NCBI GenBank assembly: GCA_009731375.1 | Contig: BJOX01000316.1 | Coordinates: 254,254 to 291,687, forward strand | Length of the DNA stretch: 37,434 bases | From: Paulinella micropora | Taxonomy: Eukaryota > Cercozoa > Imbricatea > Euglyphida | Direction: 5' to 3' | Shown here: in pieces, positions 16,523-25,925 of the stretch | How the letters are laid out: every line of letters starts with the position of its first letter | Position numbering within the stretch: position 1 is the first letter of the stretch | Translations under genes and position numbers: made by a program | Notes under the pieces: model-generated | What the model was told of the DNA's origin: nothing | The model's database searches: none | Seen by the model: the letters and a program-made list of their open reading frames with translations, nothing else

Positions 16523-17098
16523 ATGAGCACCACCACTTCTACCAGCACGAGCCAGGCCGACCAGACGGAACTCCGGCCTGCCCCTGCCTCCGGGGATAGC
16601 CCGCCTAGGAAGAAAGCACGCCTGCAAGCTGAGCGTGCGCAACCCGCTACCAGGCCTGTGCTGGCGGAATCCGACCTAATGCTAATTACGCGTGGGCCGG
16701 ACCCCGTCAACCGCGCTTTCTGTGCCCAGCGCCGCAGGTACCGGGCCTGTTGGGAGGCGTCCGCGGGCACAGAAGCTAAGGTCGCAGCCTTAGGCCAACG
16801 AGTTCGAGAGGTTAGCGCGAACGCAGAAGCAGCGGCCCCCTTGCTTCGTGAGCTTTTTGGAGCCCTGGCGGGCGCTTGCGCGCTGCTGCAACGACTGCAA
16901 GAAGTCAACGAAGAAGCCGTCGAGAGCGGAGATTACTACGCCGTGCGTGAGTGTAAAGGGGAGAATTGTGGGGAATTATTGTACGACGAACAGTATGAAA
17001 AGTGTCCGTGTGGCGCTGTCTGGGACGAATTTGGGCGGCAGCTGAACAAAACCTCGGCCTTGTCGCCGGGCCAAATGAGCCCAGCGCGTGTGTGCTAA
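16523..17098 (+). CDS. Small zinc-ribbon protein with NLS-like motif, 191 aa
   Basis: Starts at ATG 16523 with a Ser/Thr-rich leader, then a basic PPRKKARLQ that resembles a nuclear localisation signal. The middle (about 80-130) is Ala/Leu/Glu-rich and probably helical or coiled. The C-terminus has a compact zinc-site pattern, C-x4-C-x11-C-x-C (ECKGENCG ... KCPCG). A nuclear regulatory role is plausible but unproven. The stop codon is the TAA of the conserved 3'-end module. It is tail to tail with the protease-like gene. I do not recognise the family. Confidence 0.65.
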   Translation: MSTTTSTSTSQADQTELRPAPASGDSPPRKKARLQAERAQPATRPVLAESDLMLITRGPDPVNRAFCAQRRRYRACWEASAGTEAKVAALGQRVREVSANAEAAAPLLRELFGALAGACALLQRLQEVNEEAVESGDYYAVRECKGENCGELLYDEQYEKCPCGAVWDEFGRQLNKTSALSPGQMSPARVC

Positions 17099-17160
17099 GA
17101 ATGTACAAAAAAAAATAATAAAAAGAAATCCTTGACAAAGTTTTTAATTTTGGCACTGAG
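17096..17160 (+). terminator. 3'-end module
   Basis: TAAGAATGTACAAAAAAA, AATAAAAAG, then CTTGACAAAGTTTTTAAT and TTGGCACTGAGAACT. The clearest example of the module in the window. Confidence 0.75.
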
Positions 17161-17213
17161 AACTAAGAGAGGGAGAAAGCCCAAACAAGTTTTTTCTAAA
17201 AGGCCCTTTTTCA

Positions 17214-19928
17214 TTACGAACACGCGTCGAGATCCCTGAAGATCTGGTCGAGCAGCGCTTGTCTGAGGCGCAGGCTGGTGCGCGACGGTCCGTCGGGTCT
17301 GAAGAAGGGCAGTTCGTCGTCGGGCATCATTAGGTTTTGCCACAGGAATGAAACTAGGAGCAGCCAGGGCTCCCCGAGAGCCCTGCCGAGGTCGGCTGCC
17401 CGGCGGGAGCAGCTGACCTGCAGTGCCCGAGCTAACGACCAGAGAGCGCAGACGCCTTCGTGTCCCCGTTGGTCCGGCCCGAGCTGTGCGCGCGTCGATC
17501 TCCCTCGGGCCGTCAGTCGTGGGGGGGGCCGGAGCGAGACGGCGAGGCCGCGCCTTCCGAAGGCCGTGGACAAGGGACCCGCCCAACATTGCCACCCGTC
17601 GGCCAGCGCGTCCGCGTCTGCGCTGACGGGATCGTACACGTACACGGGTGTGACTACCCGGGGCTTGCCTCCGGGTGTTGCCGCGGGTTCGGGTTCGGGC
17701 TGGTCGACAAACACGACCAGTGAGTGCCAATCAGCAGCATCATCACCTCTGCGAACGCGCAGCAAGAAAGTGCAATGCTGGCTGCGCTCCCGGGGCGTCA
17801 GCCCCAGCCCCGCGCTGGGGTGCGTGCAAGGCAGGACCCGCGGGCAGAGCCCGCTAAAGGGTCTGTCGCGCAAGTATCGAAATTGGTTGAGGCGCCGCAG
17901 AACCGGGTCGCGCGCTCGAGGCCCAATACCGCCCAGAAAAGCATGCGCCGCCTCGATCCGGCCCATACCAAAGCTCACCGACCCGTCTTCCAGGTAGCGA
18001 GGGTTCAGCTGTGGGTTGTAGCGGCGGCCGACGTCTTTTACGCAGCGCAGCCACCACGCCATCACCCAGCCGTCCTCCTGCCGTCCGTACCGCACCGCCA
18101 GGTCCCAGCCCAAGACACCCGAAATGCGCGCACGCTCCGGACGTGGCGCACGCCCCGCGCCCCTCGCTGCACGCGGCGTGCTGCGCCAGCCGGCACCGCA
18201 GGCTGCGCCACGTGCTAGAAACTCCAAGCATGTGTGCGCTGCGGCACACTCCCAGGCTCGCGCAAACTCAGGGCCCGCGGGCCCATAACCGCGCCCTGGC
18301 ACCCGCTCCAAGGGCAGGTCCAGATCGCTGGTAAATCCGCGAAGTTGCCTGCTTTTGCGATACGCAACGACCAGCGTATCATAAAGCCTGATTATCCCGA
18401 AGAGGTCGGGGCCGCCTACATAGAAGGCGTCGCCCACCTTGTGCACCCTGGTGTCTAACACGTACCTCCGTAGGTGACAGCCTGTGGTTTGCGGGAAGTT
18501 TTCCGGGCCTTCTCTGCCCGGGACTAGTACTATGAGGGCGCGGAGAGCTGCGTCTAGGCTTTTCTCAAAGAAGTCCAGCACCTGCCCCAGCTCTAGCGGG
18601 GGCTCGCTCGCCCCTCTCGTCGCGAGCCTCTTGCGCAGAAGCTTGGACAGGGCTTCTCCTACCCCCAGGCACGCAGACACACTAAGCGCCCGCTCCGTGC
18701 CAGCTTGCGCACAGGCCAACGCCAGGCCGGGCCTCAGCAGCGACGGGGGGTACAGTACACAGACTGGGTCGCGTTCTAGAGCCAGGTCGATGAGTGCGCC
18801 CCTGATGAAATCATCGTGGGCCGGCGACTCGAGCGCCGCACGGATGTCTAGCAGGCACAACTCGGTCCTGGGACCTATGTCTACCGAGAAAAAAGGGGAG
18901 CCTGCCAGCAACTCGCAAACCTCCCGCAGAAGCGTCCGTTCTTGTTGGTGTGGTTGCCACTGCAGCCGGCCGAGCAGCTCGTCCAGCTCCTCCTGACGTT
19001 TTTGGGAGGGCGGCGGCCGCACCACCCCCCCTTCCTCCTGCCCCGCAAGGTCCCCGAGCGAGGGGGGGCGGCATCGGAGGTAGTGCAGCGTGGCGCGGAC
19101 GATGGTGGATTTCGACGGGCGTGTTGTTTCCGTCGTGTCGCAGTCGTACGTGCACACAAAACCCGGCCCCGACGCGTCTGCGGCCGGCCGCCGGGCTAGC
19201 TCGTCACTTGCCAGCCGGCAGGCGTCCAGCAGCTCTGGCGTCCAGATCTGTCCGTCCGCGGCTCTTTGCACAATCTCCCAGATGGGATCGTAGGGCAGGC
19301 TTGTGCTAGCTCGTAAGAAATTCCACTCCACGCGGCACGTGTTCGCTAGCGCTAATACCACCGGTCGATCCTCGCTTTCTGCCCCCGCAAGCCCCTGCCC
19401 CGCTCGTAGATAGCTAGAGAGGCATGCACTCCTCCAAACACAGAGCAGGCAGGGGGCGGCACCAGCCCCGGCACGGGGTTGGGGCGGTCCGAGGGAATCG
19501 TGCACGCCTGCACCTCCACGGGCGGGGCCGCCGCCCAAGGAAGAAGCGCGCCCGTGCAGTGCACGCTGCAGCAGAGCCCCGCGGGGCCCGAGCCTGGCGC
19601 AACAGGTAGACCAACGCCAGTCTGGTATCTTGTGCAGCCAGGGCCACGCTTCCAGCAACAGGGCCAGCACGGTCTTGGCCCTCTCCGGGGGCGGCTGCGC
19701 CGCGCCGAGCTCGGCGGGGTAATGTCCGCACCTGTCGCACACGAGCTTGACGCTAGCCAGGCGGCCGGGGCTTAGCCGGTACTTGCGCACTAGTCCTACA
19801 AAGACTGGTATTTCTCGCCGTCGGCACAGAATAGGCAAGTTGAGTTCGCGCCTTGAGCACGGCCGGCCTCCGATGGAAGCAAACACACGCGCGCTCAGAA
19901 AACACGAACACACCTCCTGGTCTGACAT
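17214..19928 (-). CDS. Large protein with a putative Ulp1/adenain-like cysteine protease C-terminus
   Basis: 904 residues from ATG 19928. The N-terminus has Cys pairs (C7/C9, then VCDRCG near 65) that may bind zinc. The middle is unassigned but conserved in the paralogue at 4609-6386. The C-terminus has the order of catalytic residues seen in Ulp1/SENP (C48) and adenovirus-type proteases: His735 in DWHSLVVFV, Asp766 in VYVYDP, Gln820 in PDQRG and Cys827 in GVCALWSLA, followed by helices. Such enzymes cleave SUMO/ubiquitin-like modifiers or viral structural precursors. The 31-residue His-Asp spacing is longer than in Ulp1 because of a Pro/Gly-rich insert. An A/T-rich promoter with TTTTTATAACC lies about 40 bases upstream. 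The protease call is inference; the ORF is certain. Confidence 0.8.
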   Translation of the reverse strand: MSDQEVCSCFLSARVFASIGGRPCSRRELNLPILCRRREIPVFVGLVRKYRLSPGRLASVKLVCDRCGHYPAELGAAQPPPERAKTVLALLLEAWPWLHKIPDWRWSTCCARLGPRGALLQRALHGRASSLGGGPARGGAGVHDSLGPPQPRAGAGAAPCLLCVWRSACLSSYLRAGQGLAGAESEDRPVVLALANTCRVEWNFLRASTSLPYDPIWEIVQRAADGQIWTPELLDACRLASDELARRPAADASGPGFVCTYDCDTTETTRPSKSTIVRATLHYLRCRPPSLGDLAGQEEGGVVRPPPSQKRQEELDELLGRLQWQPHQQERTLLREVCELLAGSPFFSVDIGPRTELCLLDIRAALESPAHDDFIRGALIDLALERDPVCVLYPPSLLRPGLALACAQAGTERALSVSACLGVGEALSKLLRKRLATRGASEPPLELGQVLDFFEKSLDAALRALIVLVPGREGPENFPQTTGCHLRRYVLDTRVHKVGDAFYVGGPDLFGIIRLYDTLVVAYRKSRQLRGFTSDLDLPLERVPGRGYGPAGPEFARAWECAAAHTCLEFLARGAACGAGWRSTPRAARGAGRAPRPERARISGVLGWDLAVRYGRQEDGWVMAWWLRCVKDVGRRYNPQLNPRYLEDGSVSFGMGRIEAAHAFLGGIGPRARDPVLRRLNQFRYLRDRPFSGLCPRVLPCTHPSAGLGLTPRERSQHCTFLLRVRRGDDAADWHSLVVFVDQPEPEPAATPGGKPRVVTPVYVYDPVSADADALADGWQCWAGPLSTAFGRRGLAVSLRPPPRLTARGRSTRAQLGPDQRGHEGVCALWSLARALQVSCSRRAADLGRALGEPWLLLVSFLWQNLMMPDDELPFFRPDGPSRTSLRLRQALLDQIFRDLDACS

Positions 19929-20007
19929 GTATTGGATGCTATTAGTAAAGATTTCAGGTTATAAAAAGTGGTATGCCTTTAATTAAAAGCTTGACAGAAT
20001 TGTTAAT
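19929..20007 (-). promoter_or_regulatory. Promoter of the protease-like gene and end of the SET-like gene
   Basis: On the minus strand TGTCAAGCTTTTAATTAAAGG (signal resembling part of the 3'-end module) is followed by a TATA-like TTTTTATAACC about 40 bases before the ATG. The 79-bp spacer must serve both functions. Confidence 0.5.
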
Positions 20008-20630
20008 TTAGACGTAGATGAAAACACCGATGGGAATCCTGGTAGTTATGCAAAGAACCAAGATGGTCTCTCCGTTGATGTCGCTGACCGTGCGCTTGGC
20101 GTTAGGTTCTCGCGGCGGACTGGCGTCTGCTGCTAGCCAGCCCCCTATGCGTAGGCCTTCCATGAGATCCTGTGCAGAATCCGTGGTGCGAGCAAGCCAT
20201 CGTTCTTGGACCAGCGCGCGATTGCTAGAGCAGACAAAGACGCATGTGCACAAAGGGCGGGGTGGATGGGGGGCAGAGTGTGAGACAGGACCTCATAGCA
20301 CCCGCAAAGGGAATTACATCACCTGGCCAGAGCTCCAAGCAGTCGGTGCGTAGCCCCAGGCCAGCGGGCTCTCCCGTTGAATCGACCGCAACGACGAGCT
20401 CCGAGCTAGAGACGACTCGGGGGGGTCGAGCTCTCTTCAGGTGAGCTGGCTCTAGCGAGCGTTTCAGGGCTTGCTCCACGTCGCACATGTAGACATCTCG
20501 TGTCAGGCTAATTTGGCTCAGGCGCTCGAGCTCGTCGACCAAGCGGTTACCACTTCCGGCAAGAAGTTGTGTCAAGAGAACTGGGTCTAGACATGAACAC
20601 CAATGTGTACCCCCCCGTGAGATCTTTCAT
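20008..20630 (-). pseudogene. SET-domain-like gene split by frameshifts
   Basis: The likely start is the ATG at 20630 (MKDLTGG), with TATAAG directly before it. The frame changes in a C6 run (20611-20616) and again around 20225-20270, in sequence with several C/G runs. The pieces carry SET-like signatures in order: a GLGLRT ... LWPGDVIPFAGAM segment (compare G-x-G-hydrophobic and P-G-D/E-hydrophobic-I), then GLRIGGWLAAD, PPREPNAKR (compare the N-H-S-x-x-P-N-A block) and ETILVLCITTRIPIG near the end. The usual E-L/I-x-x-x-Y close is replaced by FIYV. SET enzymes methylate lysines, often on histones. Either the assembly has homopolymer errors or the gene is dead. About 200 residues in total. 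Confidence 0.55.
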
Positions 20631-20863
20631 CTTATAGACCTTTGCTGAGCGACGACGTAACCAGCGAGAGCATTGAGCGTTGGCGGACCGTCCCCAGATT
20701 GCACAATACACAATCTTGAACATTTTGTTTGTCCCAGAACCAAAGCAGGAGCATGCAGCGGTTCTGAAATTCCCTGCACTGTCTTTTGCTAGCCGACTCT
20801 TCCACCACCGAACACAGCGCGTTTACTGCAAGATAACGGCACCAAATCCCAGACACACGAAAA

Positions 20864-21400
20864 TCGAAAACATGAAAATCACGACCAAACAACAAAACGA
20901 GGAATTTGCGCACAGAACGAAAACACGAGATCGAAACACTGAATCACGACCAAGCCACGACACGAGGAATGTATGCACAAAACGAAAACACGAAACCGAA
21001 ACACAAAATCACGACCAAGCTACGATACGAAAAATCTGCGCACAGAACGAAAATATGAAATCGAAACACGAAATCACGACGAGGCTACGGCACAAGAAAT
21101 CTGCGCACAGAGCGAAAACACTAAATCGAAACACGAAATCACGACCAAGCCACAACACGAGGAATCTGTGCACAAAACGAAAACACGAAACCGAAACACG
21201 AAATCACAACCAAGCCACGATACGAAAAATCTGCGCACAGAACGAAAATAGGAAATCGAAACACGAAACCACGACCAAGCCACAACACGAGGAATCTGGG
21301 CACAGTGCCAAAACACGAAATCGAAACACGAAATCACGACCAAGCCACGATACGAAAAATCTGCGCACAGAACGAAACGCACGAAATCAAAATACGAAAT
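20864..21400. repeat. 65-bp tandem repeat array, about eight units
   Basis: AATCACGAC-type landmarks recur at 20877, 20942, 21007, 21072, 21137, 21202, 21267 and 21332, exactly 65 bases apart. Each unit divides into five 13-mers, of which CGAAAACACGAAA and CCGAAACACGAAA are clearly related. Because 65 is not a multiple of three, translation cycles through frames, so the long open frame across it (20680-21486) is not a gene. The plus strand is very poor in T. Confidence 0.9.
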
Positions 21401-22444
21401 CAAAGCGAGAAGCCAGGACAGGAATCAACACAGGAAGTCTGAGACCAAAAAAAAATGACAACACAAGACGAAATCAGGAAACTTAGACTGAAAAGGAAAG
21501 CTAGGAAATAAAGACACAAAACACAAAAACAAGATTTTGTGACTGAGAAATCTAGATACAAAATTAAGACGCACAAAACTAAGAATATTAGACACTGTTA
21601 TTTGGCAAGGAAATCCACCGCAAAATACCGCCGTACAAAAAATGATCGTATGTGAACATTGTTCAAGTGTGACGTGCACGCGGGCTCGACAAGACGTACC
21701 TTGCAAAGAAAGCTTTTCCGGAGCAATTCCGTTTGCAGACTCCCTGGAAAAATGACACTCTCTCAAGATTGCAACTCCTAGGCAGTGCCTGAGAATTTGC
21801 TGCAACGTATTCGCCTCTAAAATGAGGGCTTTTGCTTCTGCAGTCTGGAAGGCCTAAGCAAAGAAAAAAAAGGTTCTGCAGTCCAAAAAAAAACGTACTT
21901 GGCTGTGCTAGCTTAGAATATGCTTTGCAAGTTTTGCAAAATATGATTGTACCTCCAAGAGTTGGCTGGCGTTAAGATCCAACGCGCCAATGACCAGCCT
22001 CTTCACTAGCAAAACAGCAAGGCATGCAAGTCTTGCTGTTGCTCGTAGCAAGAGCAAGGATGGTGATGGATGGGGTTGTGAGCTTACGGGGATAGCTAGT
22101 CTTGATGACGGATGGTTCTTTTGTAACCGTTGGAGGGTTCTGCATAAGTTGCTCTCTCTCTCTTAGAGAGACCGCACGGCGCCCTTTTGCTTTTAGTGTG
22201 TGTCTACCCCTTTTTTGTGTGCTGTGCACAAAGGAAGCAAGCCCCCCCCCCCTCCAAACAAAACGGCTCGCTTCATGTTCTTGCTTTTTGCTTGCAGACG
22301 GATCTTGTATCATTTATTGAGCACAATGCCCTGGAATTGGTTTGAAAATACACTTCTTGCAAGTACTTATCTGTGAGTGCTCGCTCGGGGGGGCGGCCTC
22401 CCCCCAAGTGTGTTTGCACAAAAAAGCCTTACGCCACTTTGTTC
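21401..22444. other. Gene-poor stretch
   Basis: AT-richer than its surroundings, with several A-runs (for example 21840-21895) and a C-run near 22246. Frames on either strand are short and unlike known proteins. The promoter of the following zinc protein must lie at the right end, where GAAAATACACTT occurs about 95 bases before its ATG. I see nothing else. Confidence 0.45.
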
Positions 22445-24121
22445 ATGAGGCAACGCAGACGCGCGGTAGCAAAGCACCTGCTGCCATCGTCGACGGCCGA
22501 GGGGGAGGCTGAGGACGCGTCCCGGGCTAGGGCGCGCCGTGCTGCCAATCGCATGGCTGCACGAGATCACATCCTGCTAGCAGCTGCACCACGAGGGCGC
22601 AAGATTCGCAGCCGCCCCTTCACTGTGTCGAGCTTGACTCCTGCCTTACGAACGCCCGCGGCGCAGCGTGGGCGACGACGACGCTGTGGCACCGTTCCCC
22701 TGCCGAAGAAGAAGGGCGACGCTCAGACGGAGAGTAAATCAGCAACTTCCGCAGAGCGCGCGCGTCTTGCTAGCCCGGAGCCGCACTCGGGTGACGACGA
22801 CGACGACAAGGACTGGGGTGGTCAGGAAAGTTCGCAAGGTGCGCACGAGGTAGAGATGCAAGTGGAGGGTGTGCAGGGTGAAGAGCCAGCTCTCTCACGG
22901 GTCGGGGGTGACATCAAGGGCGAGGGAGTCGAGCTGCAGCCAGGCGTGACCTCGCCGTCCTTCAAATTGCTTACGCCCTGCGGCCTGGACGATGAGTGTG
23001 CACCAGAGGACGGCACAGGGGGGGCTCCACCGGCCCCCTGCGCAAGCGGGGGTGGGCTGCAGGAAGAAGAAGAAGACGGACAAGCCCCAGCACCTCTGCC
23101 CGACCTCCCCCAAGGTCAGAAATCAGGTGCAGCCTTGCTGTTGCTGGCGGACTCGGCGACGCGCTCCACTGTGTATGCTCCCAGCTCTCCTACCGCCTAC
23201 TGCAGCGTCGCCAGACCTCCGGAGAAGAAGCAGTACGACTGGGACAAGATTGCGCAGGCCACGGAGGCAAAGTGCCCCGGCTGCCTTCTGCGCATAGCGG
23301 CAGACGGCTGCCACCGCTGCGTCAGCTGCGACCGTGCCACCCACCCGTTTGACGCTTGCTCAGTGGCCATCGGCGAGGAGGGCCACGGGCAGGCGCGCAT
23401 GTGTCTGCCTTGCAACCAGGCTCAGCGCGCCGAGGCCAAACACCAGCGCCAGCAGCAGCACCAGAAGCAACAACAACCGCAGCAGCAGCGCCCGCCCTCG
23501 GCCCCGCGCAAGTATTCGCGCTTCAACGCTTTACAGGGAGCCTTACCCAACTCATACAAAGCTGAGGTCAACCAGGCCCGCCTCGTCCTGGAGCAAGGAA
23601 AGTCTCTGTCCTCTCGCCGGATCTGGCGCGCCTCCGAGAAGAAGTGGCTTTGCTTGCGCAAGTCCTGCCTGCGAGCCAACGAATACGTCATACTCCCCGA
23701 CGGGAAGGAGCAGCCGTGCCAGAACTGCGGCACGCCCATGCAGTACTGCAGGAGTCTGGACCCCACGGGCTACAAGTGGGGGGCGACTCGCTACACCTGC
23801 GCTACTTACGGCTGCAAGGCAGTGGCGACTACCTTCTGTATGCCCAGCTGGGAGTGCTTTTGCAGCGTCTGCGGCGTGGTGGAGCTGCAGGCCGCCGCTG
23901 CGTACATCAACAGCCCATGTGTCGTCTGCGACCAGACCAGCGTCAGGCTCAGCGGAGATCTACTGGTGCCCCTTTGCTCTGGTTGCCCCGTCCCCGTGCC
24001 CGACTCGGAGAGGCTGAAAGCGGCTGAACCTCGTGCCCCCTCTCAGTCCCGCACACGCGCAGGCGAAGAAGAAGTAGAAGAAGAAGAGCTCCAGGAGGAT
24101 GACAACACGGACTCCGATTAA
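22445..24121 (+). CDS. PHD-like and multi-zinc-ribbon nuclear protein, 558 aa
   Basis: The ATG at 22445 begins a basic stretch (MRQRRRAVAKH); an in-frame GTG upstream is less likely. Residues 80-90 contain another basic cluster (RRRRCG ... PKKK), and 117-210 are acidic. Residues 277-323 fit a C4HC3 PHD-type pattern: C277/C280, C292/C295, H300, C305, C320/C323. A Gln-rich linker (335-350) follows, then more Cys pairs: C403/C408 with C425/C428; C452/C457 with C471/C473/C476; C492/C495 with C511/C514. The C-terminus is very acidic (EEEVEEEE). A chromatin-reading or transcription-factor role is plausible; the PHD call is by pattern only, and the H-x4-C spacing is longer than the usual H-x2-C. An AATAAA follows about 45 bases after the stop. 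Confidence 0.7.
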   Translation: MRQRRRAVAKHLLPSSTAEGEAEDASRARARRAANRMAARDHILLAAAPRGRKIRSRPFTVSSLTPALRTPAAQRGRRRRCGTVPLPKKKGDAQTESKSATSAERARLASPEPHSGDDDDDKDWGGQESSQGAHEVEMQVEGVQGEEPALSRVGGDIKGEGVELQPGVTSPSFKLLTPCGLDDECAPEDGTGGAPPAPCASGGGLQEEEEDGQAPAPLPDLPQGQKSGAALLLLADSATRSTVYAPSSPTAYCSVARPPEKKQYDWDKIAQATEAKCPGCLLRIAADGCHRCVSCDRATHPFDACSVAIGEEGHGQARMCLPCNQAQRAEAKHQRQQQHQKQQQPQQQRPPSAPRKYSRFNALQGALPNSYKAEVNQARLVLEQGKSLSSRRIWRASEKKWLCLRKSCLRANEYVILPDGKEQPCQNCGTPMQYCRSLDPTGYKWGATRYTCATYGCKAVATTFCMPSWECFCSVCGVVELQAAAAYINSPCVVCDQTSVRLSGDLLVPLCSGCPVPVPDSERLKAAEPRAPSQSRTRAGEEEVEEEELQEDDNTDSD

Positions 24122-24149
24122 AGTGGGGGGAGGGAGAGTCAATGCTTGT

Positions 24150-24195
24150 TTAGTCTTTTTAATTCAATCAATAAAATGTCTTTGCTCCCTTTGGG
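24150..24195 (+). terminator. 3' signal with AATAAA, repeated at 25926
   Basis: TAGTCTTTTTAATTCAATC, then AATAAAATGTCTTTGCTCCC. A nearly identical copy, with AAGAAAA instead of AATAAAA, lies at 25926-25967. Confidence 0.6.
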
Positions 24196-24304
24196 TGTTA
24201 CTATAAAAGTAAAAGAAACTCCTTTTTTGAAAAAATACAAGCTGTGCTGCGCGTGACTCGTTGCCCGCCGTGTTTTTTCGGGGTGCTATCTACGGCTATT
24301 TGTG

Positions 24305-24436
24305 TGCTGATAATGTACAAAAAAGAAATAATAATAAAAAATCACTGACAAAGTTTTAATCTTGGCACTGAAAACTTAACCTTGCGGAAAGAGACCGGAG
24401 CGTCCCGTTCATTTGGCGCTAAGTTTTTCACGACTA
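24305..24436 (+). terminator. Orphan 3'-end module and inverted conserved block
   Basis: 24305-24375 is a full plus-oriented module (TAATGTACAAAAAA, AATAATAATAAA, CTGACAAAGTTTTAATCTTG) with no gene directly before it. 24385-24436 is the reverse complement of the 50-bp block at 6901-6950, ending in CACGACTATATCA. Confidence 0.6.
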
Positions 24437-24543
24437 TATCACTCCCAGGATTTGACCATATCACACCACTCCCCCCCTCTCCGAGGAGCAGGGCAGGAAA
24501 CTTTCAAGGGGCGGGGGGGGGGGGCGCGACACACACACACACA

Positions 24544-25783
24544 CTACACAGTCTGCTCCTTGTACCACCTCCAGATTTCCAAGAGCAAGATGTACATGGC
24601 GGTCTTGACATTGTATGCACTGTCCATGCTGTTATATTGGGTTTGGCAGGTGCTAAAGTCTGTGGCAACGTCCTTGCGCACACCTGATACCACTGCGACG
24701 TGCCCCCCAGTTTCGGCCAGCAGCAGCAAAGCCTGCCGCTCGGTATCTGTCTCGGTTTGTGGGTGCGAAGCCATGTGCACCATGTAACGATGGATGTCTA
24801 CTCTGCGGTCTGCCACTACGACCAAACCGAAGCCCCTGTCGTACTTGTTGTTGCCATCGGCGTCGCTGACATCTATCAACACGCAGTACCGTGTCCCGTA
24901 CCTGCTGTCGACGAACGGGTACACGGCCATGTGCGCGGCAATCGAACTGCCGAGCTGCACCCCCCTGCAGTTTCCATTGTTGTTTAGCAGAGCCCGCATA
25001 GCCGCTCGCAGATCCGCCGCTTCGTTGCTGTTGGGGTACTGCGCACTCGAGAACGAGGCCTTGGGCATGTAGCGGCTCTGATAGCATTCGGCTATGGCGG
25101 CCAAGGTGGTGCGTCCGGCGACACATTCGATAGTACCAGCGGAGGGGCTGCGCGCGGGGGCAGGAGAGGGGCTAGTTGTGGGTAGCAAGGGCCCCCCACA
25201 CATGCCGGTGGTAGAGTTTGCCACCCAGCCCGCGGCGCACTGCGCAGGAAAAACAGCTTTGAGGGGGCTGCGGGATGGGTGGTGGGGCCGGGCAAGGAGT
25301 CTTTTTTACGCAACGAGAGCGTTTCCAGCGGGAATAGAAAATACCCGCTGGGAAGCTCTCCGATGGCCAAACCCGTAGCGCAGACTTGGTCCTGCGGAAT
25401 GCCGTTGACGAGCCGTGCAAAGCTCTGGTCGTACCCAATTACAGTGCAATCGCTCACAAGAGGAGTGGCGGTCTTCAGAGGGTGGCCCCGCTCCTGCTCA
25501 TTGTATCCGCCAGAAGCCACGCGCACCGGCAAGGCGCGGCCCCTTCACCATAAGCGGCTTCGTCTGTTGAAGCGCCGTTGGCACAGGTGATAAATGCATC
25601 CAAGCTTGTACAGGTAGTGGACGCGCCGCGCCAGTCGAGCCAGTACGGTACAGGCAGCTTCTGTTGGGAAATCGCCGCGACGCTGCTGCTGACAGTACTA
25701 GCATTAGTCACGACCTTGCAGACAAAAGCGCCGTCCACCAGCGCAGCTCGCACTAGCACCCGCCACCACCACCACCACACCAT
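24544..25783 (-). pseudogene. Secreted or membrane protein gene split by two frameshifts
   Basis: Three consecutive frames on the minus strand appear to make one protein: a hydrophobic start (MVWWWWWRVLVRAALV) leading into a Cys/Ser/Thr-rich region; a second piece with VASGGYNEQERG and PSGYFLFPLETL; and a third from about 25260 with a Pro/Ser-rich linker and a globular part (YGTRYCVLIDVSDADG, YDRGFGLVVVADRR) ending in WRWYKEQTV. The frame changes fall near a C/G-rich stretch with a CCCC run (about 25530-25560) and around a T/C-rich stretch (25240-25310). The N-terminal hydrophobic segment suggests secretion. No family recognised. Homopolymer sequencing errors would explain the breaks as well as genuine decay. 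Confidence 0.45.
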
Positions 25784-25925
25784 GGACGACCTCCGCCTGG
25801 GTCGCGGTTGTATCAAACCTGGTGTCTCTTGTTTAATTTCTTACCTCTATCTATCTCGCTCAAGTAGAGGGGTCGGGTCTTCCCCCCCTTTCCCCCCAGC
25901 CGCCTGGCGTTTAGTCGCCTCCTTA

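Noticed and set aside
20864-21400. Possible CRISPR array
   Set aside because: Units are contiguous, with diverged positions spread across the whole 65 bp; there are no constant repeats separated by unique spacers and no cas genes.
20680-21486. 268-codon open frame across the 65-bp array
   Set aside because: The unit length is not a multiple of three, so the peptide changes register every unit; the openness comes from the scarcity of T.
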